64,000 nucleotides of DNA, from positions 806,001 through 870,000 of the forward strand of contig OX442315.1 of assembly GCA_949358305.1 (NCBI GenBank), written 5' to 3'. Shown here piece by piece: positions 29,815 through 41,700 of the stretch. Position numbers and translations under genes: made by a program. Origin of the DNA: Strigamia acuminata (taxonomy: Eukaryota; Arthropoda; Chilopoda; Geophilomorpha; Linotaeniidae). Position 1 is the stretch's first letter. Each line of letters starts with the position of its first letter. Under the pieces are notes generated by a model. The model saw only the letters and a program-made list of their open reading frames with translations, was not told the origin of the DNA and did no database searches.

Positions 29815-32800
29815 AAAAGACCAGAGTAATACATTGTCCTCTGAAATAGAAAATGTTCTAAACGAAACTCTGAATAAATTAGTAATTCAAGATGAGGAAA
29901 TTAAACGACCTAATCGTAAAACTAGGAAAAGGAATCCAAAGTATGTATTTAAGGAACCTTATCCCAACACTCCTTTCTCGATGGAAGAGACCGAAAATCC
30001 ATTTACATCATTCGATGACGACCTCTTTCCTGCGGATAAGGGGGACGAATCTTGGCGAGAGTCCTTGAATGCAATAATCGAAGACGCTATAAATCCTCCT
30101 GTTCGAGAGGAAACCACTAGTTCTAGTGGAGGAGTATGCGAAAGTTTGGAGGCAATGATGGAAAATTTAGATATCTCCTCGAAATTATCTAGACATCATA
30201 GACTCCGCAAATATGTCAAAGAACATCAGCTCAAGAGAGCTGAAGTAGTTGAACACATCAAACGTTTGGGAAATAGTGTCGACGACCCCCGAATGAGAGT
30301 AACAATAGGTGGACTCACCTATAATGCTTTAATGGATTCAGGAGCCACCCAATGTTTTATTGGATTACAATTGCTTGATAGTACTTGTGCTTCCCCTGAC
30401 TTCATTCAAGATTGTCCACGAAATATGAAAGTGTGTGCCGTCGGTATAACTCATATCCCTCTAGGACAAATAACCCTTTGTGTTCAATGGGCAGATGGAG
30501 TAGAATTCACTCCAATGAATTTCATCATTTTAGACCGAAATGTGTGTGGCCTAATTTTAGGACACAATTTTATGCGTCGTACAACAATTAATTTAAATCC
30601 AGCACGAGCTGTATTTGACTGTGACAACAAACCTGGTTGGACTGCGCCTTACGTGGATAACGAATTTAATGACAGTCTAGCGAGGTTACGCACACTAAAA
30701 GACGACGGAACAGTCACTCATACACCCGACAATTGGGAAGAATTGTTGGTGAAGGATTGCGATTGTTCCGACGAGGAAAAGACCAAATTACTAGAAGTAA
30801 TTTCTGGAATCAAGCACGTCTTTCGGGACAAAGTCGGATGTACGAACCTTGCTAAACATAAAATTACGTTTAAAAAGGACGCGAAATGGAAAAAACAACC
30901 GTTTCGTATGTACAATCCAGCTAAAATTGCTATCATGACCAAACTAGTTGAAGAGCTAGAAGCAGAGAATCTCATTGAGAAATCCACGGGACCTTACATA
31001 AGTCATCCCGTAATAGTTGCCAAACCAAATGGCACATATAGGTTATGTATTGATTACAGATGGCTAAATGCGATCACCGAAATTAATGCAATCCAAATGC
31101 CTAGTATTGATTTGCTCATGCACAATACTAATCAGGCAAAATACTTCACCTCACTTGACCTTACAAAAGGATATTATCAAGTAGAAATGGAAGCCGAAGA
31201 TAAGCAGAAAACTGCTTTCTATACTCCAAAAGGCAACTATCAATTTGTACGTATGCCATTTGGGTTATGTAACGCGCCGTGTACATTTCAAGCTCTAATG
31301 GAACAAGTTATGGGTGACGCGTTATATAAACATGCATTAGTCTATTTAGACGATGTAATTATCTTTTCTCAGACCTGGGACCAACATCTCGGGCACATTA
31401 AAGATGTCTTAGAACGACTAGACAAAGCAAACTTGTCCGTAAATAAAGAAAAGTCTAAGTTCGGCAGAACTACACTAAAATTTCTGGGACACCTAATCAC
31501 CCCAAATGGATTGGCCCCAGATCCAGATAAAATCGCGTCAGTGCGAAAATTTCCAACCCCAAAAACATCGAAAGATGTTCAAAGGTTTCACGGGTTGGCA
31601 AATTTCTTTAGGAAGTTTATTCCTAACCACGGTGAAATTGCTACTCCACTGACTAGCATAATGCATGAGAAAGCGACTTTTGTCTGGGGACAAGAGCAAA
31701 TGGACGCTTTCGAAAGGATTAAAGACATCTTATGCGACGAAACTCAAGTTTTGTTAATGCCTAACATGCTCGAACCCTTTGTGATTCTAACAGACGCTTC
31801 ACATTCAGGATTAGGAGCAGTGTTATGTCAAGATGTGGATTTTCTTGACAAAAATAAGGACAAATGGATTAAAACTCCAAGACCCGTAGCTTACGCTAGT
31901 CGCGTACTTCGAGGAGCCGAACAACGTTACACTACTCCCGAACTAGAGTGTCTAGCAGTAGTATGGGCTGTAGAACGTTTCCGCCCCTACATAGAATACA
32001 CGTCTTTCACCCTAGAGTCAGATGCAGAAGCCTTAAAATGGCTAATGGGAACGCCAGAACCTTCTGGTCGTTTTGGCCGATGGGCAATTAAACTGCAATG
32101 CGGCGCCTTTAAAATTAAGTATCGTCGTGGTACTCAAAATCAAGTCGCAGACGCATTTTCAAGAGCTCCTTTGAGCATTGAAGACATTCCGAAGGATGAT
32201 TATATTGAACCCACAGAAATAACTCAATTCTGGCCCGAGTGGGACGGAAATAAAGAAGTTACTCGTAGAGAAGAACCAAAACCCTGTCAGTTCTTAACAA
32301 ACGTGTCAGTAAAGTTTGATTATTCCAAAAAATTAAATAATTCTTTGGAAAAGGGGGAGAAAGGTCATGTTGAACCAGAAACTTTATTTAGTGCATTAAC
32401 CGAAGTACTAAGTATAGTTCCTCCTACCAGAGCAGAAATCATCGAAGCTCAACTCAAAGACTACGAATGTAGAAAAATAATAACTCATCTAAAGTTAGAT
32501 GAAGTTGAGCAAAAGAAAAATAAGAAAACTAAGCGATGGATGAAAGACATCAAAGGCTACCAACTAGATTTCAAAGAAAATCATGATAATGAAGATGAGA
32601 ATAGTAATGATTCTGAAATGTTAATCTTCTTCAAACCAACATTTGAAGAAGAATTAAATGATTCCGGCAACGGATTTAAAGCGGTGATTCCACCGTCTTT
32701 AGTACGACGAGTGTTGTTCGCATGCCACGGACATCCGTTAAGTGGACACGCGGGGATGAGTAAAACGCTCGAACGAGCGAAACTCATCTATTATTGGCCT

Positions 32801-34111
32801 AAAATGAGCAAAGACACGTGTAATTATGTTCGTAGTTGTGTTCATTGCCAACAATACAAACCTAGTCAACACCGCAAGCACAGAGCGAGTTATACTCCTC
32901 ACAATATGGCACAGCCATGGGAAGTTCTTTGTTTAGACTTCATGGGTCCCAAACCCGCTGGTCAATACCAGCATAAATATATTTTAGTAGGAATTGATCA
33001 ATGTACTAAATGGGTAGAATTAGCCCCATTAAGCAAGGCTTCAAGTGAAGCAATTATAACAAAGTTAGGTGATATCGTACATAGATGGGGATACCCCAGG
33101 AAAATTATCAGTGATAATGGAAAACAGTTCGCATCCACCATCTATGAGGGTTTCTGTAAAAGGCATAACATTAAAATGACTCATATAAGTCCTTATCATG
33201 CTCAGGCCAACCCCACAGAACGGGCTAACAGAGATATCAAAATAATGCTTGCAATTTATTCTGATGTGCACTCTCACTGGCCACGTTTTCTGAATGAATT
33301 CGCATTTGCATCCAGAACGGCAAAATCCGAAGCAACCGGATCGACGCCATTTTTATTAAATACGGGAAGAATAGTAACACTACCTTTCGACCCGCGAATT
33401 ATTCAACACGCGAATAAATTCGATAAAAATAACCCTGAGGAATTCGTGTTTAATTTACTCGGGATTTTACGAAGAGCACATCAAGAAATGCACCGTAGGA
33501 TCCAACTAAATTACGAGAAACACGACAGAATTCACCGTAATAAATTTCATATTTGCAAATATGAAGTAGGTGATTTAGTCTGGAAGAATACACATATTCT
33601 TTCCAATCAAGACAAAGGCATTACTAAAGGATTTGCTGAAAAACGAGACGGACCGTGGGAAATCACGGCCGTATTAACAGGAGGTGCTTACGCCTTACGA
33701 AAATTATTAGATGATTCAATTGAACCATCAATAAATACGGATGATCTCACCCCGTATATCCCTTCATACCCGATTGAGACATGGACTCTGGGTCAGAAAA
33801 AAGGAAAACTGGAAGATCATCCAAACCCTGATTGGATGTCGTCAAATTCCGAATTTAACGAGTCTAATTCACAGGAATTAGATAATCAAGATATGGAAGA
33901 AACCCCTCGTGAAAATCTTGAACAAGAAGAAAGAATAATTCCTACCTCAAATGAAAATGGAAACGAGATTACCGATCCACGAAGTAATAACTCAAATAAA
34001 CGGAAGCGAACAGCTGACCTTCCGGAGATAATCTCGAGACCGAAAAGAACTTCGAAGCCAAATCCGAAATATACTACGGATTTTGTGCAGATGATTCAAG
34101 AACGTCGTTAA
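29786..34111 (+). CDS. pol: Pol of gypsy-like element C
   Basis: About 1441 residues follow the frameshift point. Numbering from the codon at 29834, there is an aspartic protease with LMDSGATQ (Asp 168), RT with YLDD (506-507) and a typical FGLCNAP block, RNase H with LTDASHSGLG (Asp 654), integrase HHCC zinc binding (HGHPLSGH from His 965, CVHC about 1001-1004), and catalytic D1035, D1094 and E1129 in D-x58-D-x34-E spacing. A GPWEITAVLTGGAY stretch matches the GPY/F module. The C-terminus is a polar tail ending near a PNPKYTTDF motif shared with D; I see no chromodomain. There is no suitable ATG at the frame start, which supports production as Gag-Pol by frameshifting. All catalytic residues are present. 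Confidence 0.95.
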   Translation, partial: LVEGVTNNPLKDQSNTLSSEIENVLNETLNKLVIQDEEIKRPNRKTRKRNPKYVFKEPYPNTPFSMEETENPFTSFDDDLFPADKGDESWRESLNAIIEDAINPPVREETTSSSGGVCESLEAMMENLDISSKLSRHHRLRKYVKEHQLKRAEVVEHIKRLGNSVDDPRMRVTIGGLTYNALMDSGATQCFIGLQLLDSTCASPDFIQDCPRNMKVCAVGITHIPLGQITLCVQWADGVEFTPMNFIILDRNVCGLILGHNFMRRTTINLNPARAVFDCDNKPGWTAPYVDNEFNDSLARLRTLKDDGTVTHTPDNWEELLVKDCDCSDEEKTKLLEVISGIKHVFRDKVGCTNLAKHKITFKKDAKWKKQPFRMYNPAKIAIMTKLVEELEAENLIEKSTGPYISHPVIVAKPNGTYRLCIDYRWLNAITEINAIQMPSIDLLMHNTNQAKYFTSLDLTKGYYQVEMEAEDKQKTAFYTPKGNYQFVRMPFGLCNAPCTFQALMEQVMGDALYKHALVYLDDVIIFSQTWDQHLGHIKDVLERLDKANLSVNKEKSKFGRTTLKFLGHLITPNGLAPDPDKIASVRKFPTPKTSKDVQRFHGLANFFRKFIPNHGEIATPLTSIMHEKATFVWGQEQMDAFERIKDILCDETQVLLMPNMLEPFVILTDASHSGLGAVLCQDVDFLDKNKDKWIKTPRPVAYASRVLRGAEQRYTTPELECLAVVWAVERFRPYIEYTSFTLESDAEALKWLMGTPEPSGRFGRWAIKLQCGAFKIKYRRGTQNQVADAFSRAPLSIEDIPKDDYIEPTEITQFWPEWDGNKEVTRREEPKPCQFLTNVSVKFDYSKKLNNSLEKGEKGHVEPETLFSALTEVLSIVPPTRAEIIEAQLKDYECRKIITHLKLDEVEQKKNKKTKRWMKDIKGYQLDFKENHDNEDENSNDSEMLIFFKPTFEEELNDSGNGFKAVIPPSLVRRVLFACHGHPLSGHAGMSKTLERAKLIYYWPKMSKDTCNYVRSCVHCQQYKPSQHRKHRASYTPHNMAQPWEVLCLDFMGPKPAGQYQHKYILVGIDQCTKWVELAPLSKASSEAIITKLGDIVHRWGYPRKIISDNGKQFASTIYEGFCKRHNIKMTHISPYHAQANPTERANRDIKIMLAIYSDVHSHWPRFLNEFAFASRTAKSEATGSTPFLLNTGRIVTLPFDPRIIQHANKFDKNNPEEFVFNLLGILRRAHQEMHRRIQLNYEKHDRIHRNKFHICKYEVGDLVWKNTHILSNQDKGITKGFAEKRDGPWEITAVLTGGAYALRKLLDDSIEPSINTDDLTPYIPSYPIETWTLGQKKGKLEDHPNPDWMSSNSEFNESNSQELDNQDMEETPRENLEQEERIIPTSNENGNEITDPRSNNSNKRKRTADLPEIISRPKRTSKPNPKYTTDFVQMIQERR

Positions 34112-34715
34112 AAGATTCTAAATAAAAAAAAAAAAAAAAGAGGAATATTCTAAAAAATATTTGATTTAAATCAGATACCGAATATTCAAATCCAAAAATT
34201 CGCGAAGTCACCTGATAGGTTACGACCCCGGGTGGAGAGTAAAAGATTCGTTCTATATTCAGTCTTCTAACACACACGTGAGAGAAGAAGAACTTCGTCG
34301 AATTCAACAAAAATCACAGTCAAACGCGTTGATATTGTTAGCCATCAAACAAAGAATACAGGTATGATGATTATACATATGAATTAATATATATATCATG
34401 ACATTTCTTTATATTTAAAGAAATACAACCAGCGGAATTCGTTTATTAGCGGCGGAGGATTTGAAAGCCACGTGCTCTAAACTCCAAGTTGTCGTCGAGG
34501 CGACCACGCTCATAATTCTACAAGCTACGCTCCTAAAGGAAGCAGGACATTTTCGTAAGTTCGATAAAATTATCAATACACGAAAAGTATGAAATTATAA
34601 ACGAATTACAAAAATAAAATTCGTAAATTCAGTAACGCACTTTCTCAATAGAGGGCGCGCGCATACCAAAAAGTATTACAAATAAAACTAAGACGTTTTT
34701 TATATTTGTAGAATT
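34112..34715 (+). other. region between Pol and ORF3 of C
   Basis: About 600 bp are noncoding, starting with an A-run near 34125. It ends TTTTTTATATTTGTAG, a splice-acceptor-like sequence, five bases before the ORF3 ATG. Confidence 0.6.
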
Positions 34716-36326
34716 ATGGTCAAGAAGATACCAATTAAAAAGCGGCGAATCGTGATTCCGTCGAGCTCTTCAGAGGAAGACGACACGCCAACAGTCAACC
34801 CGACCATCGTAACGGTCCCGGGAGCGCCAAACACTCCTATTGTGCTCGACCAAAAAGGATGGGACATATTAACCTGGGCCCGAAACAACCCAGATGCCCT
34901 CCCAAAGGAAATTCGCCCAAAGACGGCTGTACCCAAAACGGCGATGGAGGTTACCCAAGAAACCTTTATTATACCAAAAAAGGACAGTTTCTCCAAAAGC
35001 CACCCTTTACAGCCGATCCATAAACCAAGTACGAGTCGAATGGAAGATTCGTCGACCTCTCATGAGAGAAGTCTGGACGAGATTGTCAAATTAGAGGCAA
35101 ATCGAAATCCCGAAGGAAATCGCCACCAAGACAACAAACGCAAACAGCGGGAGTACGTTCATTACGACTCACCGCCACCCACGACTTCGCGCGAAGTAGT
35201 GTATACTCCCAGATATAATACGGCTAGAGGGAAACGTACGTTTGTGTCCACCAGAGCCCCCAAACTGCAGCCGATGACTGCTCAACAAAGAGCAGCTAAT
35301 AAACAAGAAAAGGCACTACGTCGAAAAGCCGCCTGTGATCGCGACCTGGAATTGGGAATTCCACACGACAATTTGGAGCTCGCGAAGGGCGAAATACCGT
35401 GCCCCTTTTGTTTCGGGGTCGGCTGGATGTCCGGCTCCGGGACCGGATGCCATTTGGCATCGTGCGGTAATTGTCTCGGAACGAAACGACGATTAAAAAT
35501 CCAACCCTGGAACCCCAAGTTTGTTTCATTTGTGGTTAAAGGGTTGTTCGATCCACAACCCCGAAAATGGGCAACCTGCCACCTTTGTAAAGCTTTATTA
35601 TCTAACGATGGCAAAGCTGTATACGAGGATCCCGAATTTATGAATTCGCGAAGAACGCCCCTTGGCCTTCAAATGGGTGTGGAAAAAATGCCACGTGTTG
35701 TCTGCGCAGATAGCGCGACCCAAACGGAAGAAGCCGTATTAGTCCCCATGCCAAACGTTGTGGAACACGGAATTTCGAACGAGTTCTTAATTGAACCTTA
35801 CCAAGTTCCTCCGAACACCAAGATAGGACAGTTATTCGTTTGGGAGGTCGAATACTACTACCCCATCGTAGCTCGACTTGCGATAATAATTTCTCGCCAA
35901 TTGATTACGGGTCTTCCCGATCAAATAACGGTAGGATACGTGACCAGGATCATGCAAATGATCTTGAATCCACGTCGCGTTGAGGGCTTCAACATTTTGG
36001 AGCACCTTTGGAATCTACTTGTGGGAAAAATCGCAGATGAGATGAGAAATCAAATATGCGAAGGCTGGATCCTGGTTTTGCCCCCAGTGATTGACATCTA
36101 CGAAGATCTCAAAAAGATGATCAATGAAGAAGACGGATCGACTGATCAGCCTGAAGCAGGGGATAAAGCACCCGAGACACCCGTCACCACGGAAGTTGTC
36201 GCGACCACTGCATTCTTCATAGATCGGCAACCGGAAGAACCTCTCCCCGCCAAGAAACGTGGCAAAAGTTCCTCTTCAAAGGATAGGCAAAAGCCCGCCA
36301 CGGAGACCGAAAAAGGTCAAGATTAA
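34716..36326 (+). CDS. third ORF of element C, Cys-cluster protein of unknown function (536 aa)
   Basis: I do not recognise the family. The N-terminus is basic (KKIPIKKRR), then a Ser/acidic patch and a segment around residues 45-65 containing NPDALP that resembles HPDGLP in D ORF3. Residues 70-220 are polar and probably disordered. A cysteine cluster follows: C229-x2-C232, C245, C250-x2-C253, and C288-x2-C291, with FGVG after the first pair and LGTK after the third, recalling DnaJ-type or ribbon zinc fingers. A helical-looking region (about 390-470) and a basic Ser/Lys-rich tail end it. I see no signal peptide, convincing membrane segment or furin site, so it is not an envelope protein. A nucleic-acid-binding accessory role is a guess. 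The uninterrupted length argues that it is a real gene. Confidence 0.8.
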   Translation: MVKKIPIKKRRIVIPSSSSEEDDTPTVNPTIVTVPGAPNTPIVLDQKGWDILTWARNNPDALPKEIRPKTAVPKTAMEVTQETFIIPKKDSFSKSHPLQPIHKPSTSRMEDSSTSHERSLDEIVKLEANRNPEGNRHQDNKRKQREYVHYDSPPPTTSREVVYTPRYNTARGKRTFVSTRAPKLQPMTAQQRAANKQEKALRRKAACDRDLELGIPHDNLELAKGEIPCPFCFGVGWMSGSGTGCHLASCGNCLGTKRRLKIQPWNPKFVSFVVKGLFDPQPRKWATCHLCKALLSNDGKAVYEDPEFMNSRRTPLGLQMGVEKMPRVVCADSATQTEEAVLVPMPNVVEHGISNEFLIEPYQVPPNTKIGQLFVWEVEYYYPIVARLAIIISRQLITGLPDQITVGYVTRIMQMILNPRRVEGFNILEHLWNLLVGKIADEMRNQICEGWILVLPPVIDIYEDLKKMINEEDGSTDQPEAGDKAPETPVTTEVVATTAFFIDRQPEEPLPAKKRGKSSSSKDRQKPATETEKGQD

Positions 36327-36690
36327 GCTGTGTATCGAATTTAAAAAAAAAAAATAATAACAGTTTATTTGTTTGATTCTGTGATAAGAAAAAATATAAT
36401 ATGTAACCGAAAATTACTTTAACTGAAATTTTTGTAAGAAGTGCTTCCTCGATATAAGAGAATGACTTCATGTTTATTTTTTTAATAACCAAATTATTTT
36501 TATAACCGTCTCTGTAAAAGAAAAAATAAAAAACAATTTTTGAGCATCCTAACGATAAGAACATGTTTATTAAAAACACTCATGGACTTTATAAATATTA
36601 AAAATAGAATATTTATTAATATGGATGAATTTGACACCAATGATATTCCTAAAGAATAACATAAAATATAAGAGTATATGTTTAGTTATT
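36327..36690 (+). other. 3' noncoding region of C
   Basis: AT-rich noncoding DNA lies between ORF3 and the polypurine tract; nothing else is seen. Confidence 0.6.
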
Positions 36691-36700
36691 AAGGGGGATG
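36691..36700 (+). promoter_or_regulatory. polypurine tract of C
   Basis: AAGGGGGATG directly precedes the right LTR; D has a similar GGGGGATG. Confidence 0.85.
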
Positions 36701-38302
36701 TGTGACAAATTAGCAATAGATGGCGCCACTAGTACTAGCGGCAAATTCAACCTCGAACTTACTATTTTACATAGAAGTAGTTCACAAACATATTATTATG
36801 TTTGATACGACCAAATGTGATCCACATCGTTAATATAAAGATATATTATCAATTCTTAATAAGATAAAATAGGTGTTACTGCTTTATCACCGATACATGA
36901 CGAGAAACACGGTTTCGAATGTATTTCCGTTCTGTGTATCCATTTCCTGTCCCCGGTATCCAGTTCCGGTTTGTGCTAAAAGATTAGCATAATCCCAATT
37001 TGCATCTCCGTATCCACTTCCTGCGATACGAGATTGGTGGAACTTAACCCCACCGAGTATAAAACTCCCTGACAACAGGAAGTTAAGTTAGTTCTTGATT
37101 TCTGGTTATTTGGTATGTTCCGCATGTCAAATAACTGTTTCTTACTCAGGGCATGGTTCTACCGAACCATGCATAGCATGGCTCTGCTGAGCCATGCAAC
37201 CCCCGTCAACTGAAGGCGAAGTTCGGACTGTTCATGTTTCCGTCAAACGGTCTTGCCGAGGAGAAAGCCTCCCGCATAAGTATCCTCGTGGTCGGACAAT
37301 AGAATCACGTGTGATACCAAAGTATTTAGTAACCGTTAGTAGCACTGTTACTGAAAGAGATTGACTCCATCACTTGATGGTGCCAAAGCAGTCTGCATGC
37401 AAAACATGTAGTAACCGCCAGTAGCACTATGTGTTTGGGAAAGTTATATCTCTTCGGTGATGGTGCCAAAGCAGTCTACTTATGAGTAGTATCTCGGGTG
37501 ATTAATTCTGTTGTGTAGAACTGCGGGCTATATCCCCCTGAATACCAGTGCCGTCTCTCACCGCACTGTTATTTAGGGCACGCGCGATACTGTTCTGCTC
37601 AGCAAGGCGAACTTTGACGGCAATTGTGTGTTGCGATGTTTAAACCTTTTTATATTTTGTAGTTGATAATAAACCTTAATTGTTTAAACTTGGCAACAAG
37701 TTAACAACCGAAGTAAGTCACGAGACTTATTTCACTGCATGACGAATCAAATTCGTAACAATAAATTGAATACAATTTATTGAGTCAATTTATTAAACTC
37801 ACAACATCGCGAATTAAATATAATTCGCAAGCGGAACCTTGGCGAATAAATGACTTCATTTATTCATTACCAATTTCCAACTCTAGTTGTGGCGGTGCAC
37901 ATGAGTCAACCACACCTCTCGGATCAAACCAACAGCATTACACGGACCCTTACACCAGATACAAACCAGGAACGCGATGGAACACGAAGGAACCAGTTCC
38001 ACGATTACGAAGCGCCGACGGAAGCCGCGAGGACACAGCCAGCCCGGCTATCTGATGACATCTATACTCGGTCGAGCGGGCGTTTTGCCGTTCCCGAACC
38101 CCGGATCACCAATAACCGTAATCATATTATTTTAGGGCATTAGAATTTGTATAACTTTTAGATTTGATTCTATTGTTTGACAACAATAAATATTATGTTT
38201 TGAGAAACTTGTTGTCTTTATTTTATCTCGTATTATTCACTATTTCACGCGACTTATACCCGGTACTATCATGCGATAGGAGTTGTGGTCGTCACCGTCA
38301 CA
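36701..38302 (+). repeat. 3' LTR of C (1602 bp)
   Basis: It is 58 bp shorter than the 5' LTR because of a deletion after TATTTTAGGGC (near 38138), with GGC shared at the breakpoints. Otherwise I saw only isolated substitutions, such as CAACCACACC for CAACCGCACC. Confidence 0.95.
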
Positions 38303-38306
38303 AGGT

Positions 38307-38312
38307 TCTACC
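38307..38312 (+). other. six-base D fragment between C and E
   Basis: TCTACC is all that remains of D between the C target copy AGGT and the E LTR. It is the middle of the D primer binding site; CTACC is also the E target duplication. Confidence 0.85.
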
Positions 38313-38777
38313 TGAAGAGTTGCAATGGCCTGTGCGCAGTCGAAATAACTCGAAACATCGTTTTGGCTGGGCGGATAAATCGGACACGCGTCCGCCATCT
38401 TTTATTACAAAAGTAAGTGTGTTACATAAAAGCCCGGTTCGAGGCTAAACGCCCTCGATCTCAAACACAATGAAAACACAGAACAAATCATTGTTTCAAT
38501 ACACTGACTTGTTCTTTGCAGAAAGACAAAACTAATGGATAAAATAAACAGAACAACATAAACAATAAGTGCTCATTTGAGCAGATGACAGGTTGTGTGT
38601 GTTGTCACGTAATAGGAGTCGGTTGCGGTACAAAACCAGCATTGGGATTAAAAATCAGAATCGACCGACTGCGATACGGGACATCAACATGGCAACACAC
38701 TGATTGCATTTAACCACAATATGCAATCTGATAATCTACGCGGATGCGAGGACAAACAGGAAAACGTCAACCTAACA
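38313..38777 (-). repeat. 3' LTR of copia E (465 bp)
   Basis: In element sense it runs from TGTTAGGTTG to CTCTTCA. It appears identical to the right LTR, indicating very recent insertion. Confidence 0.95.
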
Positions 38778-38787
38778 AATCCCCCTT
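38778..38787 (-). promoter_or_regulatory. polypurine tract of copia E
   Basis: The minus strand reads GAAGGGGGATTT next to the LTR, only a few bases after the polyprotein stop. Confidence 0.8.
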
Positions 38788-38794
38788 CGTTTAG

Positions 38795-41700
38795 CTATTT
38801 GTCAATTACAAAGATGTATTCGCATAGCGCGTTCAATCTAGATTTAGCTAACCATTTCGTCAGAATATCCGCGACATTTAATTCGCCGGAAACATGCTCG
38901 ATTGAAAACGTCCCTTTCTCAAACCAATCTCTAACGAAATGGAGCTTCACGTCTATATGTTTGTTTGCCCTGTTCTCGATCCTATTCTTACAGTATTGGA
39001 TAGCCGGCTGGCTATCCGCAAAAACGCAGGGCGTATTTCGCTCGAGACAAAACATTATCTTTGCATCGTAAAGGCGCTCGAGCCAAATAACTTCTTTCAC
39101 CCCATCGACCACGGCGAGAAATTCACTCTCCATGATCGACAGGGAGGTCATCGATTGTTTGTGGCAATTCCACGAGATGGGAATGCCACCCATATAGACA
39201 ATATGTCCCCCAAAGCTTCGTCGTCTGTCTTGGTCCAGGGCAAACGACGCGTCGGTGTAAACTGTCAAATTCTCGTTTTTACAGTTCGATAAGTTGATCG
39301 AATAGTTCGACGTGGTGGCCAAATATCGCAGGACCTGCAGTAACATATTGACATGGCGCGTCGAATGCGTCTCGTTATACTGGGAAAGCACTATTACTGA
39401 AAACAGTATGTCGGGTCTGGTTCGGCTGGCGATGAACAACAGACTTCCGACCAGAGATCTGTACGGGAATGAGGTGTCGACTTTTTCTCCGGTTCTTACA
39501 CCTTGAATCATGGTTCCCGGGGTTACTGGAACCTTTACTCGATGGCACGAGTCAATCCCGTACGCTTTACAAAGCTTTTCAATATATTTCCGTTGGTGGA
39601 TTTTAATCATGCCCCCGGACCTATCAAACTCGATTCCTAAAAGTAAAGTTACGGGTCCCAGACTCACTACTTCAAACGATTCCCGTAACCACTTCAAAAC
39701 GCATTGTTCCACATAGTCATCCTTCGAGAATAGCACGATATCGTCCACGTAGAAGATGACTATCGCGTCGTTGTCTAGGGCATAGACACAGTTTAAACCC
39801 AACAACGGTTGAAAGCCCAATTCAAGTAGTCGTATGTGGAGGACCTGGTACCACATACGACCGGACTGGTGTAATCCATAAAGTGCTTTTAAAAGCATCC
39901 AGCATTTATGCTTATTATGGGCGGTACGATATCCCTTGGGGATCTCCATGTACTGTACCGTATCGAGGTCCCCGTAAAGGTACGCGGCCTTGATATCCAG
40001 GTGTAAATCCCGCCATCCCTTGAGTATCACCAAAGTGCAAAAGAACACTATCACTAGCACGAAGTTGACGACGGGGGAGAACACCTCCGTAAAGTCAACT
40101 CCGGGCTTTTGCTTAAAGCCCTGTGCGACGAGTCGGGCTCGGTAGCGTTGGATAACACCCGTGTGGTCGCGCTTCATTTTGTATATCCATTTCGATCCCA
40201 AGAGAGTCGTACCCTCATCTAAAGTTGTTTTGTCAACTTCCTTGTAAACTGTTCTTTCATCGAACACATCAATTTCCTCTCTCATGGCTTTTATCCAATC
40301 AGGACGCTTGATGTGGTACATGGCTTCTTCGTAGGTTTCTGGCTCGACGGCACAGAAACCTGCAAACCCTAACGGTTCACCGTCCCCCTCTAATGTCTTA
40401 AAGTCAAATAAGGTCGCATCATATGCGTACCCTTCTTCATCGCACCACCGTGCGATATCAACTCGACTTCTTATCTTGTCCTTCAAGGGCGTGATGTAAA
40501 CAACATCTATTTGTCCCGCCGTCGCTCCGTCTTTACGGACGGACGCGCGTCGTTCCCATTCCGCCATATTTAACGGCAGTAGTTCCGGATGTAACATCAC
40601 GTTCCCTTGCTTTTTCCTTGATCGTGATCCACGCCGTGTTTGAATCCCAGGAGGAATTTCAGGTTCCCCATCATTGTCAGGATAGATGTTGAAGTAATTC
40701 CCATCATCCCCCTTCGCCCCACCAATTTCTTCAACAGGCTCATCCCCTGTATCCCTGTCCCCAAGAATAGGGTTCCCCTCAACGGGCATGAGTGGGGGTT
40801 GCTGAGCTGCCTGTTTAGCGACTGGCCTCAATTCAGGTCTAAGAGTAGGCTTTGGGGTCGTGGGCAATGCGGGTTTCACTTTTTGCTGCGGAACAGGTTG
40901 TGGAACTTCCTGTATCGCAGGAGGGGGTTCCGGAATCTCCGGAACTTCTAGGACCTCCGGGATCCCCGGAGCCACCTGAATTATCGGGTCGCCAGCAACA
41001 CTGTCGTCGTCAGAAAATGACCCATTGAACGAGTCCGAACTCGAAGTATCAAAGTCATTCTCCAATTCGGGCGACGTGGCCGTCCCTAATTCAAACCAGA
41101 AATTGTTTTCAAAAATTTTGACGTGTTTAGACAAAAACACCTGATTTTTATTCGGATCCCAAATTCTATAGCCGCGTGTAGAAGCGGCGTATCCAATTAA
41201 TGCCCCAGCCCATGCCCTGTCTTGTAATTTCCCACCCCGAGTCTGAGATGGGATATGGACATAAGTCAATGAGCCAATGCACTTGACATGGCGAAGGGAC
41301 AATTTCTTATCATAAAACACAGAATAAGGTGTTTTTCCCCCAATTCCCGTATGTGGAAAACGGTTTTTCAGATATACAACTGAAACGGCAAGCTCTGCCC
41401 ATAAAGTGGCGGGAAATTTGTTCTCAAAAAGAAGTGCCCGAGTACCATTAAGAATGGTACGGTTCGCCCGTTCGGCGACCGAATTCATTTCTGGGCTGTA
41501 TGCATTAGTCCTCATACACTTAAGCCCAATTGTCGCCACATAAGCGTCCCATTGTCTAGATATGAACTCCCCTCCATTATCGGTTTTTATGGCCTTTACC
41601 TTCTTAGAGGTCGTTCGCTCAACTTCAAGTAGCCACCGCTTGAAATGTCCTAAAACGTCACTTTTCCGTTTCATGATAATTATCCACATAAAGCGGGAAA

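Larger units (their letters stand above)
25247..38302 (+). mobile_element. Ty3/gypsy-like element C with third ORF
   Basis: C is 13,056 bp with LTRs at 25247-26906 and 36701-38302 and target duplication AGGT (25243-25246 and 38303-38306). It encodes Gag, frameshifted Pol and a 536-aa ORF3, all intact. It sits inside the D primer binding site. The LTRs are near-identical apart from a 58-bp deletion in the right one. Confidence 0.96.

Noticed and set aside
34716-36326. Envelope gene of an errantivirus-like element
   Set aside because: No signal peptide, furin site, fusion peptide or C-terminal membrane anchor is visible; the Cys pattern suggests a zinc-binding protein.
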